From Acidobacteriota bacterium (GTDB lineage Bacteria > Acidobacteriota > Vicinamibacteria > Vicinamibacterales > CAVVIG01), in the NCBI GenBank assembly GCA_003222455.1, contig QHWF01000124.1:1-14704 (forward strand): a stretch of DNA of 14,704 nucleotides. The letters run 5' to 3'. Of this stretch, positions 6,140-13,037 are shown in pieces (positions within the stretch are counted from its first letter, which is position 1; the number at the start of each line of letters is the position of its first letter). Below the pieces are notes generated by a model, which was not told the DNA's origin, did not search any database, and worked only from the letters and a program-made list of their open reading frames with translations. Made by a program: the position numbers and the translations under genes.

Positions 6140-7507
6140 TCAAACCGCCGCCGGGGACGGGCGCACCGCCTGCCCCCAGACGCTGTGCGGACCGGCGCGC
6201 TCCACGCGCACGGTCACGGTGCGCCCGATCCACGCCGGCGGCCCGGGCAGGTTGACGACTACATTCGTGCTGGTGCGGCCCGACAGCTCGGTCTCGCGGC
6301 GGCGGCTCGCCGCGTCCACGAGGACAGCGACCTCCTGCCCCACCAGGCGCGCGTTCAGCGCCGTCTGGATCTGCCGCTGCAGCGCCTGCAGCGCGACGAT
6401 CCGCGCCGTCTTCTCCGTCTCCGGCACGTCGTCGGGCAGCCGCTGCGCCGCCAGCGTGTTCGGCCGCGCCGAATATTTGAACGAGAACATACTGTGAAAC
6501 CCGACCGCCGCCGTCAGCGACAGCGTGGCCTCGAAATCGGCCGCCGTCTCGCCCGGAAAGCCGACGATCATGTCGGTCGACAACGCGACCTCCGGCAGCG
6601 CGGCGCGGAGGCGATCCACGAGATCGAGATACTGCTCCCGCGTGTAGCGCCGCCGCATCGCCGTGAGCACCCGGCTCGACCCCGATTGCACCGGCAGGTG
6701 CAGGTGGCGGCACACCCTCGGCAGCCGCGCCATCGCCGCCAGCAACCGATCGTCCACATGGCGCGGGTGCGGGCTGGCGAAGCGGATGCGCTCGACCCCG
6801 TCGACGGCGTGGACCGCCTCGAGCAGCCCGGCGAAGTCGCAGCGCGGATCGTCGGGCGCGCGATAGTGGTTCACGATCTGGCCGAGCAGCTGGACTTCGC
6901 GGCGCCCCGAGGCGACCGCCTCGCGCACCTCCGCGAGAATGTCCGCCTGCGGCCGCATCCGCTCGTGGCCGCGCGTGTACGGTACGACGCAGAAGCTGCA
7001 GAACTCGTTGCACCCTTCGATGATCGTGACATACGCCTTGACCGGATCCTCCCGGCGCGTCACCCCGAGCGGCCAGGTCACGTCGTCGTACGCCGTCAGG
7101 TCGATCGCCGCCGGACGCCGCGTGCCCGGCCCGGCCGCCGGACGGGTGCGGGCCGCCTCCACCAGCATCGGCAGGCGCCGAATCGCCTGGGTGCCGACGA
7201 TGACGTCGGCCACGCCCGGTGCGCGCCGGAGCAGGCGCTCGCCTTCCTGCTGCGCGACGCATCCGGCGACGGCCACAATCGGATCGTGCCCGTGTTCGGC
7301 CGCCAGCACCCGCAGCTCGCCCAGCCGCGTGTACAGCTTCTCCTCCGCCCGCTCGCGAACGCTGCAGGTGTTGATCACGACCACGTCGGCATCCCGCGCG
7401 TCGTCGGTCGCCTCGAAGCCCGCCTGCTCGAGAAGGCCGGCCATCCGCTCCGAGTCGTGGACGTTCATCTGGCAGCCGAACGTCTCGATCAGATACTTAC
7501 GAGCCAT
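6140..7507 (-). CDS. miaB: tRNA-2-methylthio-N6-dimethylallyladenosine synthase (MiaB)
   Basis: 455-residue radical-SAM methylthiotransferase that adds the 2-methylthio group to i6A37 in tRNAs reading UNN codons. The N-terminal MTTase domain supplies the auxiliary 4Fe-4S cysteines C12 (FGCQMN), C48 (NTCSV) and C83 (AGCVAQ). The radical-SAM cluster is GCNEFCSFC with C166, C170, C173, followed by VVPYTRGHE, which is typical of MiaB. A C-terminal TRAM domain for tRNA binding occupies roughly 380-450. Length matches MiaB. ATG 7507 opens exactly at the conserved MARKYLIETFGCQMN. Only a weak GGA precedes it. It lies 135 bases after recN and 33 bases before the DUF151 gene. MtaB and RimO relatives are less likely given the VVPYTRG motif. 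Confidence 0.96.
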   Translation of the reverse strand: MARKYLIETFGCQMNVHDSERMAGLLEQAGFEATDDARDADVVVINTCSVRERAEEKLYTRLGELRVLAAEHGHDPIVAVAGCVAQQEGERLLRRAPGVADVIVGTQAIRRLPMLVEAARTRPAAGPGTRRPAAIDLTAYDDVTWPLGVTRREDPVKAYVTIIEGCNEFCSFCVVPYTRGHERMRPQADILAEVREAVASGRREVQLLGQIVNHYRAPDDPRCDFAGLLEAVHAVDGVERIRFASPHPRHVDDRLLAAMARLPRVCRHLHLPVQSGSSRVLTAMRRRYTREQYLDLVDRLRAALPEVALSTDMIVGFPGETAADFEATLSLTAAVGFHSMFSFKYSARPNTLAAQRLPDDVPETEKTARIVALQALQRQIQTALNARLVGQEVAVLVDAASRRRETELSGRTSTNVVVNLPGPPAWIGRTVTVRVERAGPHSVWGQAVRPSPAAV

Positions 7508-7583
7508 TCCACATTCGCCTACTCGAACGCACCGCGCTCTCCAATGCCGGGTCCGATCATCGACTCGCGACCATCCACTCGGC

Positions 7584-7681
7584 GTTCCTTTGTGTCCTTT
7601 GAGTCCCTTTGTGTCCTTTTGCGGCTCTTCCGTGAATCGCCTTCACCCTTCGCCTTTCGCCCTTTCGCTTTCGCCTTTTGC
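7584..7681. repeat. Two short-period tracts between miaB and recN, the second coding for the RecN tail
   Basis: On the minus strand, AAAGGACACAAAGG-type units with a period of about 9-10 (variants GGACACAAA, GGGACTCAAA) cover 7584-7622. A second tract of AAAGGCG-like units with a period of 6-8 (AAAGGCG, AAAGCG, AAAGGGCG, AAAGGCG, AAGGGTG) covers 7638-7681. The second runs through the recN stop codon at 7643, so it encodes the RecN C-terminal AKGESERAKGEG. The register is less strict than in the other arrays. Confidence 0.75.
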
Positions 7682-9352
7682 GTGGGGTTCGCCGGCCCGT
7701 CCCTCAAGCATCTCACGCGCCGAGTGCCGAAGACCATCGGTAATTACGTCGCCGCCCAGCATCCGGGCGACCTCGTCCACACGGCCCGCGGCGTCGAGGC
7801 GGCGGACCGTCGTCCGCGTCCGTCCGCGAGTGACCCGTTTCTCGATCTGAAAGTGCGTGTCGGCATACGCGGCCACCTGGGGGAGATGCGTGATGCAGAG
7901 CACCTGAAACGCCGATCCGAGCGCCCGCAGGCGGCGCCCGACGATGTCGGCCGCGCGGCCGCCGATTCCGGCATCCACTTCATCGAAGATCAATCCGGGG
8001 GCGGCGGCGCCCGGCGGTCGCGCTGCCGTCTCGCTGAACCCGTGGCGCGAGGTCGCCGTCATCGTCTTGAGCGCCAGCATCACGCGTGAGAGCTCGCCGC
8101 CGGAGACGATTCGCGCCAGCGGGCGGAGCTCTTCGCCGGGGTTCGGCGACAGGTAGAGTTCCGCGGCATCGATCCCGCGGCCGCTCCACTCGGCCTCCGG
8201 CGGCTGCGGACCGAAGCGCACGTCGACGCGCGTCCGCCCCATGGCGAGCTCCGCCAGCACGCGCTCGAGCCCCGCGGCGAACCGTACGGCGACCCGCCGC
8301 CGTTCGGCGGAGAGTGCCATCGCCGCGGCCAGATACGCGCGCCTGGCGCCGTCGTGCGCCTGATCGAGCTCGAGGAGGCGCTCGTCGCCCCGTTCGAGAT
8401 CCGACCGCTCGCGGCGCAGCGCCTCCCGGCGGGCCATGACGTCGGCCAGCGTCGGCCCGTACTTTCGTTTCAGCCGCTCCAGCAGGGCGAGACGCTCCTC
8501 GATCTGCTGGAGCCGGGCAGGCGACGCTTCGATGCCGTCGGCGTACCGGCGCAGGAACATCGCGAGATCCTCGAGCTGCGACTTGACCCCCTCACGCGCA
8601 TCGACGTACGGCTGGAACTGCGGATCGAGGCTCGCCAGCTCCGTCACGCGCCGCCAGACGCTGCCGAGCGCCGCCAGGATCGCATCGTCGCGCTCGTACA
8701 GTGAGGCGTAGCTTTCGACGCACAGCCGTTCCACGCGTTCGGCATTGGCGAGCACCTGCCGGACCGCGGCGAGCTCGTCATCCTCGCCGGCAACCGGCGC
8801 CGCCCGATCCAGTTCCGCCAGCTGCAAGGCCATCAGCTCGAGCCGCGCGTCACGGTCTTTGCCGGCGGCCCGCATGCGGGCGAGCTCGTCGGCCGCCGCG
8901 CGCATGACCTCGAACGCCGCCGCCGTCGGCGCGGCGAGTGCGGACAGGTCGCCGAACGCATCCAGCAGCAACAGATGCGTCGAGGGATCGAGGAGTGTCT
9001 GATGTTCGTGCTGTCCGTGGAGCTCAATCAGACGGCCCGAGAGATCCTTGAGGGCCGTGGCGGTCGCCAGTGCGCCGTTGATGAAGGCCCGGCTCCGGCC
9101 CTGGGCCGTGATTTCGCGCCGCACGATCATCTCGTCGCCGCGGTTGTCGAAGATGGCCTCGACGGCGGCGCTCTCTTCGCCGGTGCGGACCAGGTCGGCC
9201 GACGCCCGCCCGCCGAGCAGCAGACCGACGGCCTCGACCAGAATCGATTTCCCGGCGCCGGTTTCCCCGGTGAGGACGTTGAAGCCCGGATCGAATTCGA
9301 TTTCGACCGAGTCGATGATGGCGAGATGCTGGATCCGCAGGAAGCGCAGCAT
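7643..9352 (-). CDS. recN: DNA repair protein RecN
   Basis: 569-residue SMC-like ATPase acting early in recombinational repair of double-strand breaks. Walker A GETGAGKS at 29-36 follows the typical start MLRFLRIQHLAIIDSVEIEF. A long Glu/Arg/Leu-rich helical middle forms the coiled coil. ABC signature SGGELS lies at 417-422 and Walker B IFDEVDAG at 455-462, then CITHLPQVAAYAD. Between signature and Walker B there is a modest Ala/Pro-rich insertion (about 435-453). The last 12 residues (558-569) are encoded by a short-period repeat and are probably not functional sequence. ATG 9352 is well supported by homology; upstream lies the divergent promoter region shared with tolQ. RecN is SOS-controlled in many bacteria, but no clear LexA box was found here. 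Confidence 0.96.
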   Translation of the reverse strand: MLRFLRIQHLAIIDSVEIEFDPGFNVLTGETGAGKSILVEAVGLLLGGRASADLVRTGEESAAVEAIFDNRGDEMIVRREITAQGRSRAFINGALATATALKDLSGRLIELHGQHEHQTLLDPSTHLLLLDAFGDLSALAAPTAAAFEVMRAAADELARMRAAGKDRDARLELMALQLAELDRAAPVAGEDDELAAVRQVLANAERVERLCVESYASLYERDDAILAALGSVWRRVTELASLDPQFQPYVDAREGVKSQLEDLAMFLRRYADGIEASPARLQQIEERLALLERLKRKYGPTLADVMARREALRRERSDLERGDERLLELDQAHDGARRAYLAAAMALSAERRRVAVRFAAGLERVLAELAMGRTRVDVRFGPQPPEAEWSGRGIDAAELYLSPNPGEELRPLARIVSGGELSRVMLALKTMTATSRHGFSETAARPPGAAAPGLIFDEVDAGIGGRAADIVGRRLRALGSAFQVLCITHLPQVAAYADTHFQIEKRVTRGRTRTTVRRLDAAGRVDEVARMLGGDVITDGLRHSAREMLEGRAGEPHAKGESERAKGEG

Positions 9353-9385
9353 GCGTGAAGCGAGAACTCCAATCGTAGCATACGT

Positions 9386-9414
9386 TTGACAGCCATTTCA
9401 CCGCATGATAGAGT
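9386..9414 (+). promoter_or_regulatory. Near-consensus sigma-70-type promoter for the tol operon
   Basis: Perfect -35 TTGACA (9386-9391), 17-base spacer, -10 TAGAGT (9409-9414; 4 of 6) preceded by TGA (9406-9408), an extended -10 motif. Predicted transcription start about 9421, leaving a leader of about 46 bases before the tolQ TTG. This placement rules out the in-frame TTG at 9386 as the tolQ start, since it would lie inside the -35 box. Confidence 0.7.
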
Positions 9415-9456
9415 TCGGCATTTCGCGCTGTCCCAGCGGCGCACCAGGTATCTCTC

Positions 9457-9462
9457 GGAGGG
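9457..9462 (+). promoter_or_regulatory. Ribosome binding site deciding the tolQ start
   Basis: GGAGGG lies 4 bases before the TTG at 9467. It is the only strong Shine-Dalgarno between the promoter and the first TolQ membrane segment, and it supports a TTG start. Confidence 0.6.
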
Positions 9463-9466
9463 CCGT

Positions 9467-10237
9467 TTGCGCACGCTTGGAAGCCTTCCGCTTGCCCTGT
9501 GGCTGCAGGCGCAAAGCGGGACCGTCGCCGAAGGCTCGAGCACCAGCATCGTCACGCTGGTGTTGCGCTCCAGTCCCATATCCAAACTGGTTCTCCTGGC
9601 CCTGGGGCTGCTGTCGGTCATCTCCTGGGGGATCATTCTTTACAAGCTGTGGACCTTCCGGCGCTCGGAGCGCCACACCACGCAGTTTCTCGACATCTTC
9701 CGCCGCAGCAACAAGTTTTCCGAAGTGCAGGCCGTGTGCAAGTCGCTCGACGACAGTCCGCTCGTCGGTCTGTTTCAGTCGGGATACGCGGAGCTCACCG
9801 CACAACTGCGGCAGACGGCGCCGCCGGACGCCATCGGATCCAATCCGCACGGCACGGTTGTTCGTCCTACATTGAAGAGCCTCGCCGCGGTCGATCGGGC
9901 CCTTCTGCGCGCGTCGGCCGTGGAAGTCAACAAGCTGGAGCACCGGATCCCGTTTCTGGCGACGACGGCGAGCATGGCGCCGTTCATCGGCTTGTTCGGG
10001 ACCGTGTGGGGCATCATCACCGCGTTCGAAGGGATCGGACAGACCGGGTCGACCAACCTGGGCGTGGTCGCCCCCGGCATCGCCGACGCGCTCGTGGCGA
10101 CGGCGGCCGGCCTCTTCGCGGCCATTCCAGCCGTGTACTTCTACAACGGGCTGTCGAATCGCGTGAAGCTGTTCGCGTCGGAAATGGACGATTTCGCCAT
10201 GGAATTCCTCAATATCGCGGAAAGGAACTTCACCTGA
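9467..10237 (+). CDS. tolQ: TolQ (MotA/TolQ/ExbB-family proton channel)
   Basis: Inner-membrane subunit that with TolR converts proton motive force into movement of TolA. From the TTG at 9467 the protein is 256 residues with three membrane segments: about 40-62 (LVLLALGLLSVISWGIILYKL), 165-190 containing MAPFIGLFGTVWGI, and 204-226 containing GIADALVATAAGLFAAIPAV. The last two blocks are the family's conserved motifs. The roughly 35-residue N-terminal segment before membrane segment 1 is longer than in E. coli TolQ. The start follows from the promoter and GGAGGG; a longer frame back to 9386 is rejected. The sequence alone does not separate TolQ from ExbB; the following tolR-tolA-tolB-pal-cpoB order does. 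First gene of the operon, ending 1 base before the tolR ATG. Confidence 0.92.
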   Translation: MRTLGSLPLALWLQAQSGTVAEGSSTSIVTLVLRSSPISKLVLLALGLLSVISWGIILYKLWTFRRSERHTTQFLDIFRRSNKFSEVQAVCKSLDDSPLVGLFQSGYAELTAQLRQTAPPDAIGSNPHGTVVRPTLKSLAAVDRALLRASAVEVNKLEHRIPFLATTASMAPFIGLFGTVWGIITAFEGIGQTGSTNLGVVAPGIADALVATAAGLFAAIPAVYFYNGLSNRVKLFASEMDDFAMEFLNIAERNFT

Positions 10238-10238
10238 G

Positions 10239-10642
10239 ATGCCGAAAGTCCAATTGCCGAGATCAACGTCGTCCCGCTGGTCGACGTCATGCTGGTTCTG
10301 CTGATCATCTTCATGATCACGGCGCCGATGATCCAGCGGGGCGTGGACGTGAAGCTGCCCGTGGCCAGTCGATCGAATCAAATCACCGGCGAGCGTGTGT
10401 TCATCACGGTCCCGCTCGCGTACCGGCAGAACCGCCTCGTGCAGATCGGAGACGAGTTCATTCGCGCCGAGATCCTGCAGGAACGCGTCCGCCAGAAAAT
10501 GGAGACCGCCGCCGATAAGAGCGTCTACCTGCGCGGCGACGGCGGCGTCCAACTGCAGGACCTGATGGAAGTGATGGGCATGCTCAGCGCCGCGGGCGTG
10601 ACAAATGTCGGCATCGTCAACCGCTTGCCGCAGGAGAGATGA
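10239..10642 (+). CDS. tolR: TolR (ExbD/TolR family) with apparent 1-base frameshift near its start
   Basis: Single-span membrane protein partnering TolQ. The main frame reads AEINVVPLVDVMLVLLIIFMITAPM from 10256; the Asp at 10283-10285 matches the essential proton-carrying Asp of TolR/ExbD. A periplasmic domain follows to the TGA at 10640-10642. The expected ATG at 10239, one base after the tolQ stop region (TGAGATG), is in another frame: it reads MPKVQ and ends at a TGA at 10302. The main frame has no ATG, GTG or TTG between the TGA at 10235 and the ATG at 10289, which lies inside the membrane segment beyond the Asp. One extra A, in AAA (10245-10247) or AA (10252-10253), would restore MPKSPIAEINVV or MPKVQIAEINVV, giving about 134 residues, normal for the family. 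Sequencing error, true frameshift or non-AUG start all remain possible. Confidence 0.85.
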
Positions 10643-10651
10643 CGCGATGGA

Positions 10652-10720
10652 CAAGTCTCAACTCTCAAGTCTCAACTCTCACCACTGCGCTGAGACTTGA
10701 GACTTGAGACTTGAGACTTG
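10652..10720. repeat. Heptamer-built inverted repeat between tolR and tolA
   Basis: Left arm 10652-10681 is made of CAAGTCT/CAACTCT units. Right arm 10691-10720 is made of in-register CTTGAGA units. The two 30-base arms pair at 28 of 30 positions (two C-C mismatches) around a 9-base loop CCACTGCGC. The right arm ends 8 bases before the tolA ATG, so in the polycistronic mRNA the hairpin would cover the ribosome entry region. The unit is identical to that in the lptF/GH57 gap almost 10 kb away. There is no T-run, so it is not a simple terminator. Confidence 0.92.
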
Positions 10721-10728
10721 ATTGAATT

Positions 10729-11514
10729 ATGGACGTCGGAGACGTGTTACGCGATCGCATGCAAGAGCCCGCTGGCCTCCAGCGGATGATCATGGTGTCG
10801 TGCGCGGTGCATACGGCGATCGCGGTGGCCCTTCTCTTCGCGCCGGCCCGCTGGGTGTCTCACTCCCAGGAAGCGCCGCGCACGGTGATGACGATTTCCC
10901 TGGGCGGCGGTGGACCGCGCAGCGGCGGCATGACGGCGATGGGCGACCGCCCCGTTCAGGTGCAAACGCCTCCGGAGCAGCCGAAACCGCGTGAACCCGT
11001 CCGGCCGCCGGCGGCGAAGACGCCGGAGATGACCGTGCCGATGCGCAATGCCCGGCCGAGCCGCACCACGCCCGCGCCGTCGGTCAAGCAGGCGCCCCAG
11101 GATGCCAAAGGCCGTACACCCACGCGTGGGCCCGAAACACGGGCCGGGAGCACGGTGGCAGAAACCGGCACACGCGGCCAGGGGTTCGGATTGTCCACGG
11201 GTGGAGGGCCCGGATCCGGGTCGACGCTCGACGTCGCCGACTTCTGCTGCCCCGACTATCTCCTGCTGATGATCGAAAGCGTCCGGCGTTCGTGGAACCA
11301 GAACCAGAGCAACGCCGGTCAGGTCGTGGTTCGGTTCACGATCCAGCGTGACGGGTCGCTGACCGATGTCCTGGTCGAACGGCCCACCGGCGATCCGACG
11401 CTCAACATTGCCGCGCAGCGTGCGGTAGTCCTGACGCGGAAACTGCCGCCCTTGCCCGACGCATTTCCCAATCCGACACTCACGGTCCATCTGAACTTCC
11501 AGTATCAACGATGA
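10729..11514 (+). CDS. tolA: TolA-like protein with TonB C-terminal domain
   Basis: 261-residue trans-periplasmic energy transducer, by context the TolA of this Tol-Pal system. One N-terminal membrane anchor spans about 20-42 and contains S24-x3-H28, the SxxxH motif with which TonB/TolA engage ExbB/TolQ. A Pro/Lys/Arg-rich linker (about 75-150) and a Gly-rich stretch (150-165) replace the long helical domain of E. coli TolA. The C-terminal 85 residues fit a TonB/TolA-type domain (YLLLMIESVRRSWN, VVVRFTIQRDGSL, NIAAQRAVV, LPPLPDAFPNPTLTVHLNF). Adjacent cysteines C173-C174 sit at the start of that domain. ATG 10729 follows the inverted repeat, with no Shine-Dalgarno seen. Its stop overlaps the tolB start (ATGA). 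Confidence 0.88.
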   Translation: MDVGDVLRDRMQEPAGLQRMIMVSCAVHTAIAVALLFAPARWVSHSQEAPRTVMTISLGGGGPRSGGMTAMGDRPVQVQTPPEQPKPREPVRPPAAKTPEMTVPMRNARPSRTTPAPSVKQAPQDAKGRTPTRGPETRAGSTVAETGTRGQGFGLSTGGGPGSGSTLDVADFCCPDYLLLMIESVRRSWNQNQSNAGQVVVRFTIQRDGSLTDVLVERPTGDPTLNIAAQRAVVLTRKLPPLPDAFPNPTLTVHLNFQYQR

Positions 11515-12857
11515 AACGGACACTCCTTGCCGTCGCTCTCGCGGCCCTGGTCACCGCAACCCACGCGCAGCAACCACCGCCGCAACAACCGCCGCAGCCG
11601 CCGCCGCAGCCGACCGACGTGGTCACGACGATCAGCGGCGAAGGCGGCCAACCGCCTCGCATCGCGGTGCCCGATTTCATCGCGTTGTCGAAAGACGCCG
11701 AAACGATCGCGATGGCGAAGCAGATCAGTCAGGTGCTGTTCGACGACCTGGTGTTCGAGCGCGAGTTCTCGTTCATCCCGCGCGACGTCTATGCCAGCAT
11801 TCCCGCGGCCACGTCGCTCGCTGATATCCCGTTCGACCGCTGGCTCGTCATCGGCACCGTGGAAAAAACCGGCAACGGATTCAAGGTGGATGCGCGGATG
11901 TTCCACGTGCGCACCCGTCAGGCGCCGTTCGGGAAGGAATACAGCGGAACCGCGAACGGGCGTCTGTACGCGCACCACATTGCCGATGATCTCCACAAGT
12001 CGCAGCGCGATCTGAGAGGCGTTGCCCTGACGCGCCTGACCTTTACGTCCGATCGCGACGGCCAGCGCATGAGCGGCACCATCGAGAATCGCGGGGTGAA
12101 GGAAATTTACATTTCCGATTACGACGGCGACAACCAGCGGCCGGTCACGACCGGACGGACGCTGAACATCACGCCGTCGTGGTCGCCCGATGCCCGATCC
12201 ATCGCCTACACCTCGTACCGGCGCGGGCCCGGCAACATCTTCATCTCGAACATCTTTCAGGGAACGCTCGAAGAAGTGACGAAGAACGCGGGAGAGAACT
12301 GGCTTCCGGCATTCTCGCCCGACGGCAACCGGATCTGCTTCAGCTCGACCCGCGGCGGCACCAGCGCGCAGGTCTACGTGATGAATCGGGATGGCTCGAA
12401 CGTGCGGCGGCTCACGAACGACAAATGGATCAATACGACGCCCACCTGGTCGCCGTCCGGCAATCAGATTGCGTTCGTGTCGGACCGGACCGGCGCTCCA
12501 CAGATTTACACCATCGATGCCGACGGTCTCGGCCAGGTGACGCGCGTCACGACTTCCGAGTCGTACGCGGACCGGCCCGCCTGGTCGCCGCCGCCGTTCA
12601 ACGCGATCGCGTACACCGCGCGGACGGGACCGGGCAACGACATCAAGACGATCGATATGGTGACGCAGAAAGTCACGCAACTCACCTTTGGCGAGGGGAC
12701 GAACGAAAGCCCGTCGTGGGCGCCCAACGGCCGGCATCTGGCGTTCATGTCGACACGTTCCGGCAAGTCGCAGATCTTTACGATTTCACGTACAGGGCAG
12801 GACCTCAGACAAATCACCAGGGTGGGCAACAACGCCCAGCCGAATTGGTCCAGATAA
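11511..12857 (+). CDS. tolB: Tol-Pal system beta-propeller protein TolB
   Basis: 448-residue periplasmic protein that contacts Pal and TolA. Signal peptide 1-19 (cut near THA/QQ). A Pro/Gln-rich low-complexity stretch follows (about 20-34), longer than usual at this position. The N-terminal alpha/beta domain spans about 45-170. The propeller from about 175 has repeated PxWSP/PD40 blades: PSWSPDARSIAYTS, PAFSPDGNRICFSS, PTWSPSGNQIAFVS, PAWSPPPFNAIAYTA, PSWAPNGRHLAFMS and a closing PNWSR at the C-terminus. SDYDGDNQRPVT matches the TolB SDYDG motif. The ATG overlaps the tolA stop by 4 bases (ATGA), so translation is probably coupled; there is no separate strong ribosome site. The final PNWSR is typical, so the gene is intact. 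Confidence 0.95.
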   Translation: MKRTLLAVALAALVTATHAQQPPPQQPPQPPPQPTDVVTTISGEGGQPPRIAVPDFIALSKDAETIAMAKQISQVLFDDLVFEREFSFIPRDVYASIPAATSLADIPFDRWLVIGTVEKTGNGFKVDARMFHVRTRQAPFGKEYSGTANGRLYAHHIADDLHKSQRDLRGVALTRLTFTSDRDGQRMSGTIENRGVKEIYISDYDGDNQRPVTTGRTLNITPSWSPDARSIAYTSYRRGPGNIFISNIFQGTLEEVTKNAGENWLPAFSPDGNRICFSSTRGGTSAQVYVMNRDGSNVRRLTNDKWINTTPTWSPSGNQIAFVSDRTGAPQIYTIDADGLGQVTRVTTSESYADRPAWSPPPFNAIAYTARTGPGNDIKTIDMVTQKVTQLTFGEGTNESPSWAPNGRHLAFMSTRSGKSQIFTISRTGQDLRQITRVGNNAQPNWSR

Positions 12858-12938
12858 CAGCAACAGGGCGAATGCCCTAACTAGGCCGGGGACAAGGAGC
12901 GTATCCGAGAAATGAGAATCCCACCTCAGAGGACAGTT

Positions 12939-13017
12939 CGAATCAGGAATTCAGAATTTGGAATTTGGAATGAGCGTGCACGCATTCCAAATTCCGAATT
13001 CCTCATTCCGAATTCTG
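12939..13017. repeat. Heptamer-built inverted repeat between tolB and pal
   Basis: Left arm: CGAATCA, GGAATTC, AGAATTT, GGAATTT, GGAATGA in register (12939-12973). Right arm: CATTCCA, AATTCCG, AATTCCT, CATTCCG, AATTCTG in register (12983-13017). Bases 12946-12972 pair with 12983-13009 at 23 of 27 positions, the 13 nearest the loop without a break, around a 10-base loop (AGCGTGCACG). The unit (GGAATTT) differs from that at the tolR/tolA junction, but the architecture is the same. The pal ribosome site begins 8 bases after the array. A small separate hairpin, AGGGC-GAAT-GCCCT (12865-12878), lies just after the tolB stop. Confidence 0.9.
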
Positions 13018-13025
13018 AGGCCCTC

Positions 13026-13030
13026 GGAGG
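13026..13030 (+). promoter_or_regulatory. Ribosome binding site fixing the pal start
   Basis: GGAGG, 7 bases before ATG 13038. It decides against the longer in-frame start at 12912, which would translate the repeat and bury the lipoprotein signal. Confidence 0.8.
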
Positions 13031-13037
13031 GATCACG

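Noticed and set aside
5381..8089. Very long plus-strand open frame (about 900 codons)
   Set aside because: It runs antisense across parA, the DUF151 gene, miaB and recN, all of which have clear conserved motifs. Its translation is Arg/His/Pro-rich with no recognisable domain, as expected of a mirror frame in GC-rich DNA.
9398..10654. Long minus-strand open frame opposite tolQ/tolR
   Set aside because: Antisense shadow of conserved membrane proteins; His/Arg-rich and no family features.
10652..10720. CRISPR array possibility for the tandem repeats
   Set aside because: Units are 7 bases with no unique spacers between them, and no cas genes are present.
11505..12737. Long minus-strand open frame opposite tolB
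   Set aside because: Shadow frame; the plus strand has six clear propeller motifs and a signal peptide.
12912..13037. In-frame extension of pal through the heptamer repeat (start at 12912)
   Set aside because: It would translate the repeat into NSEF-type peptides and put 42 residues before the lipoprotein signal. GGAGG precedes ATG 13038.
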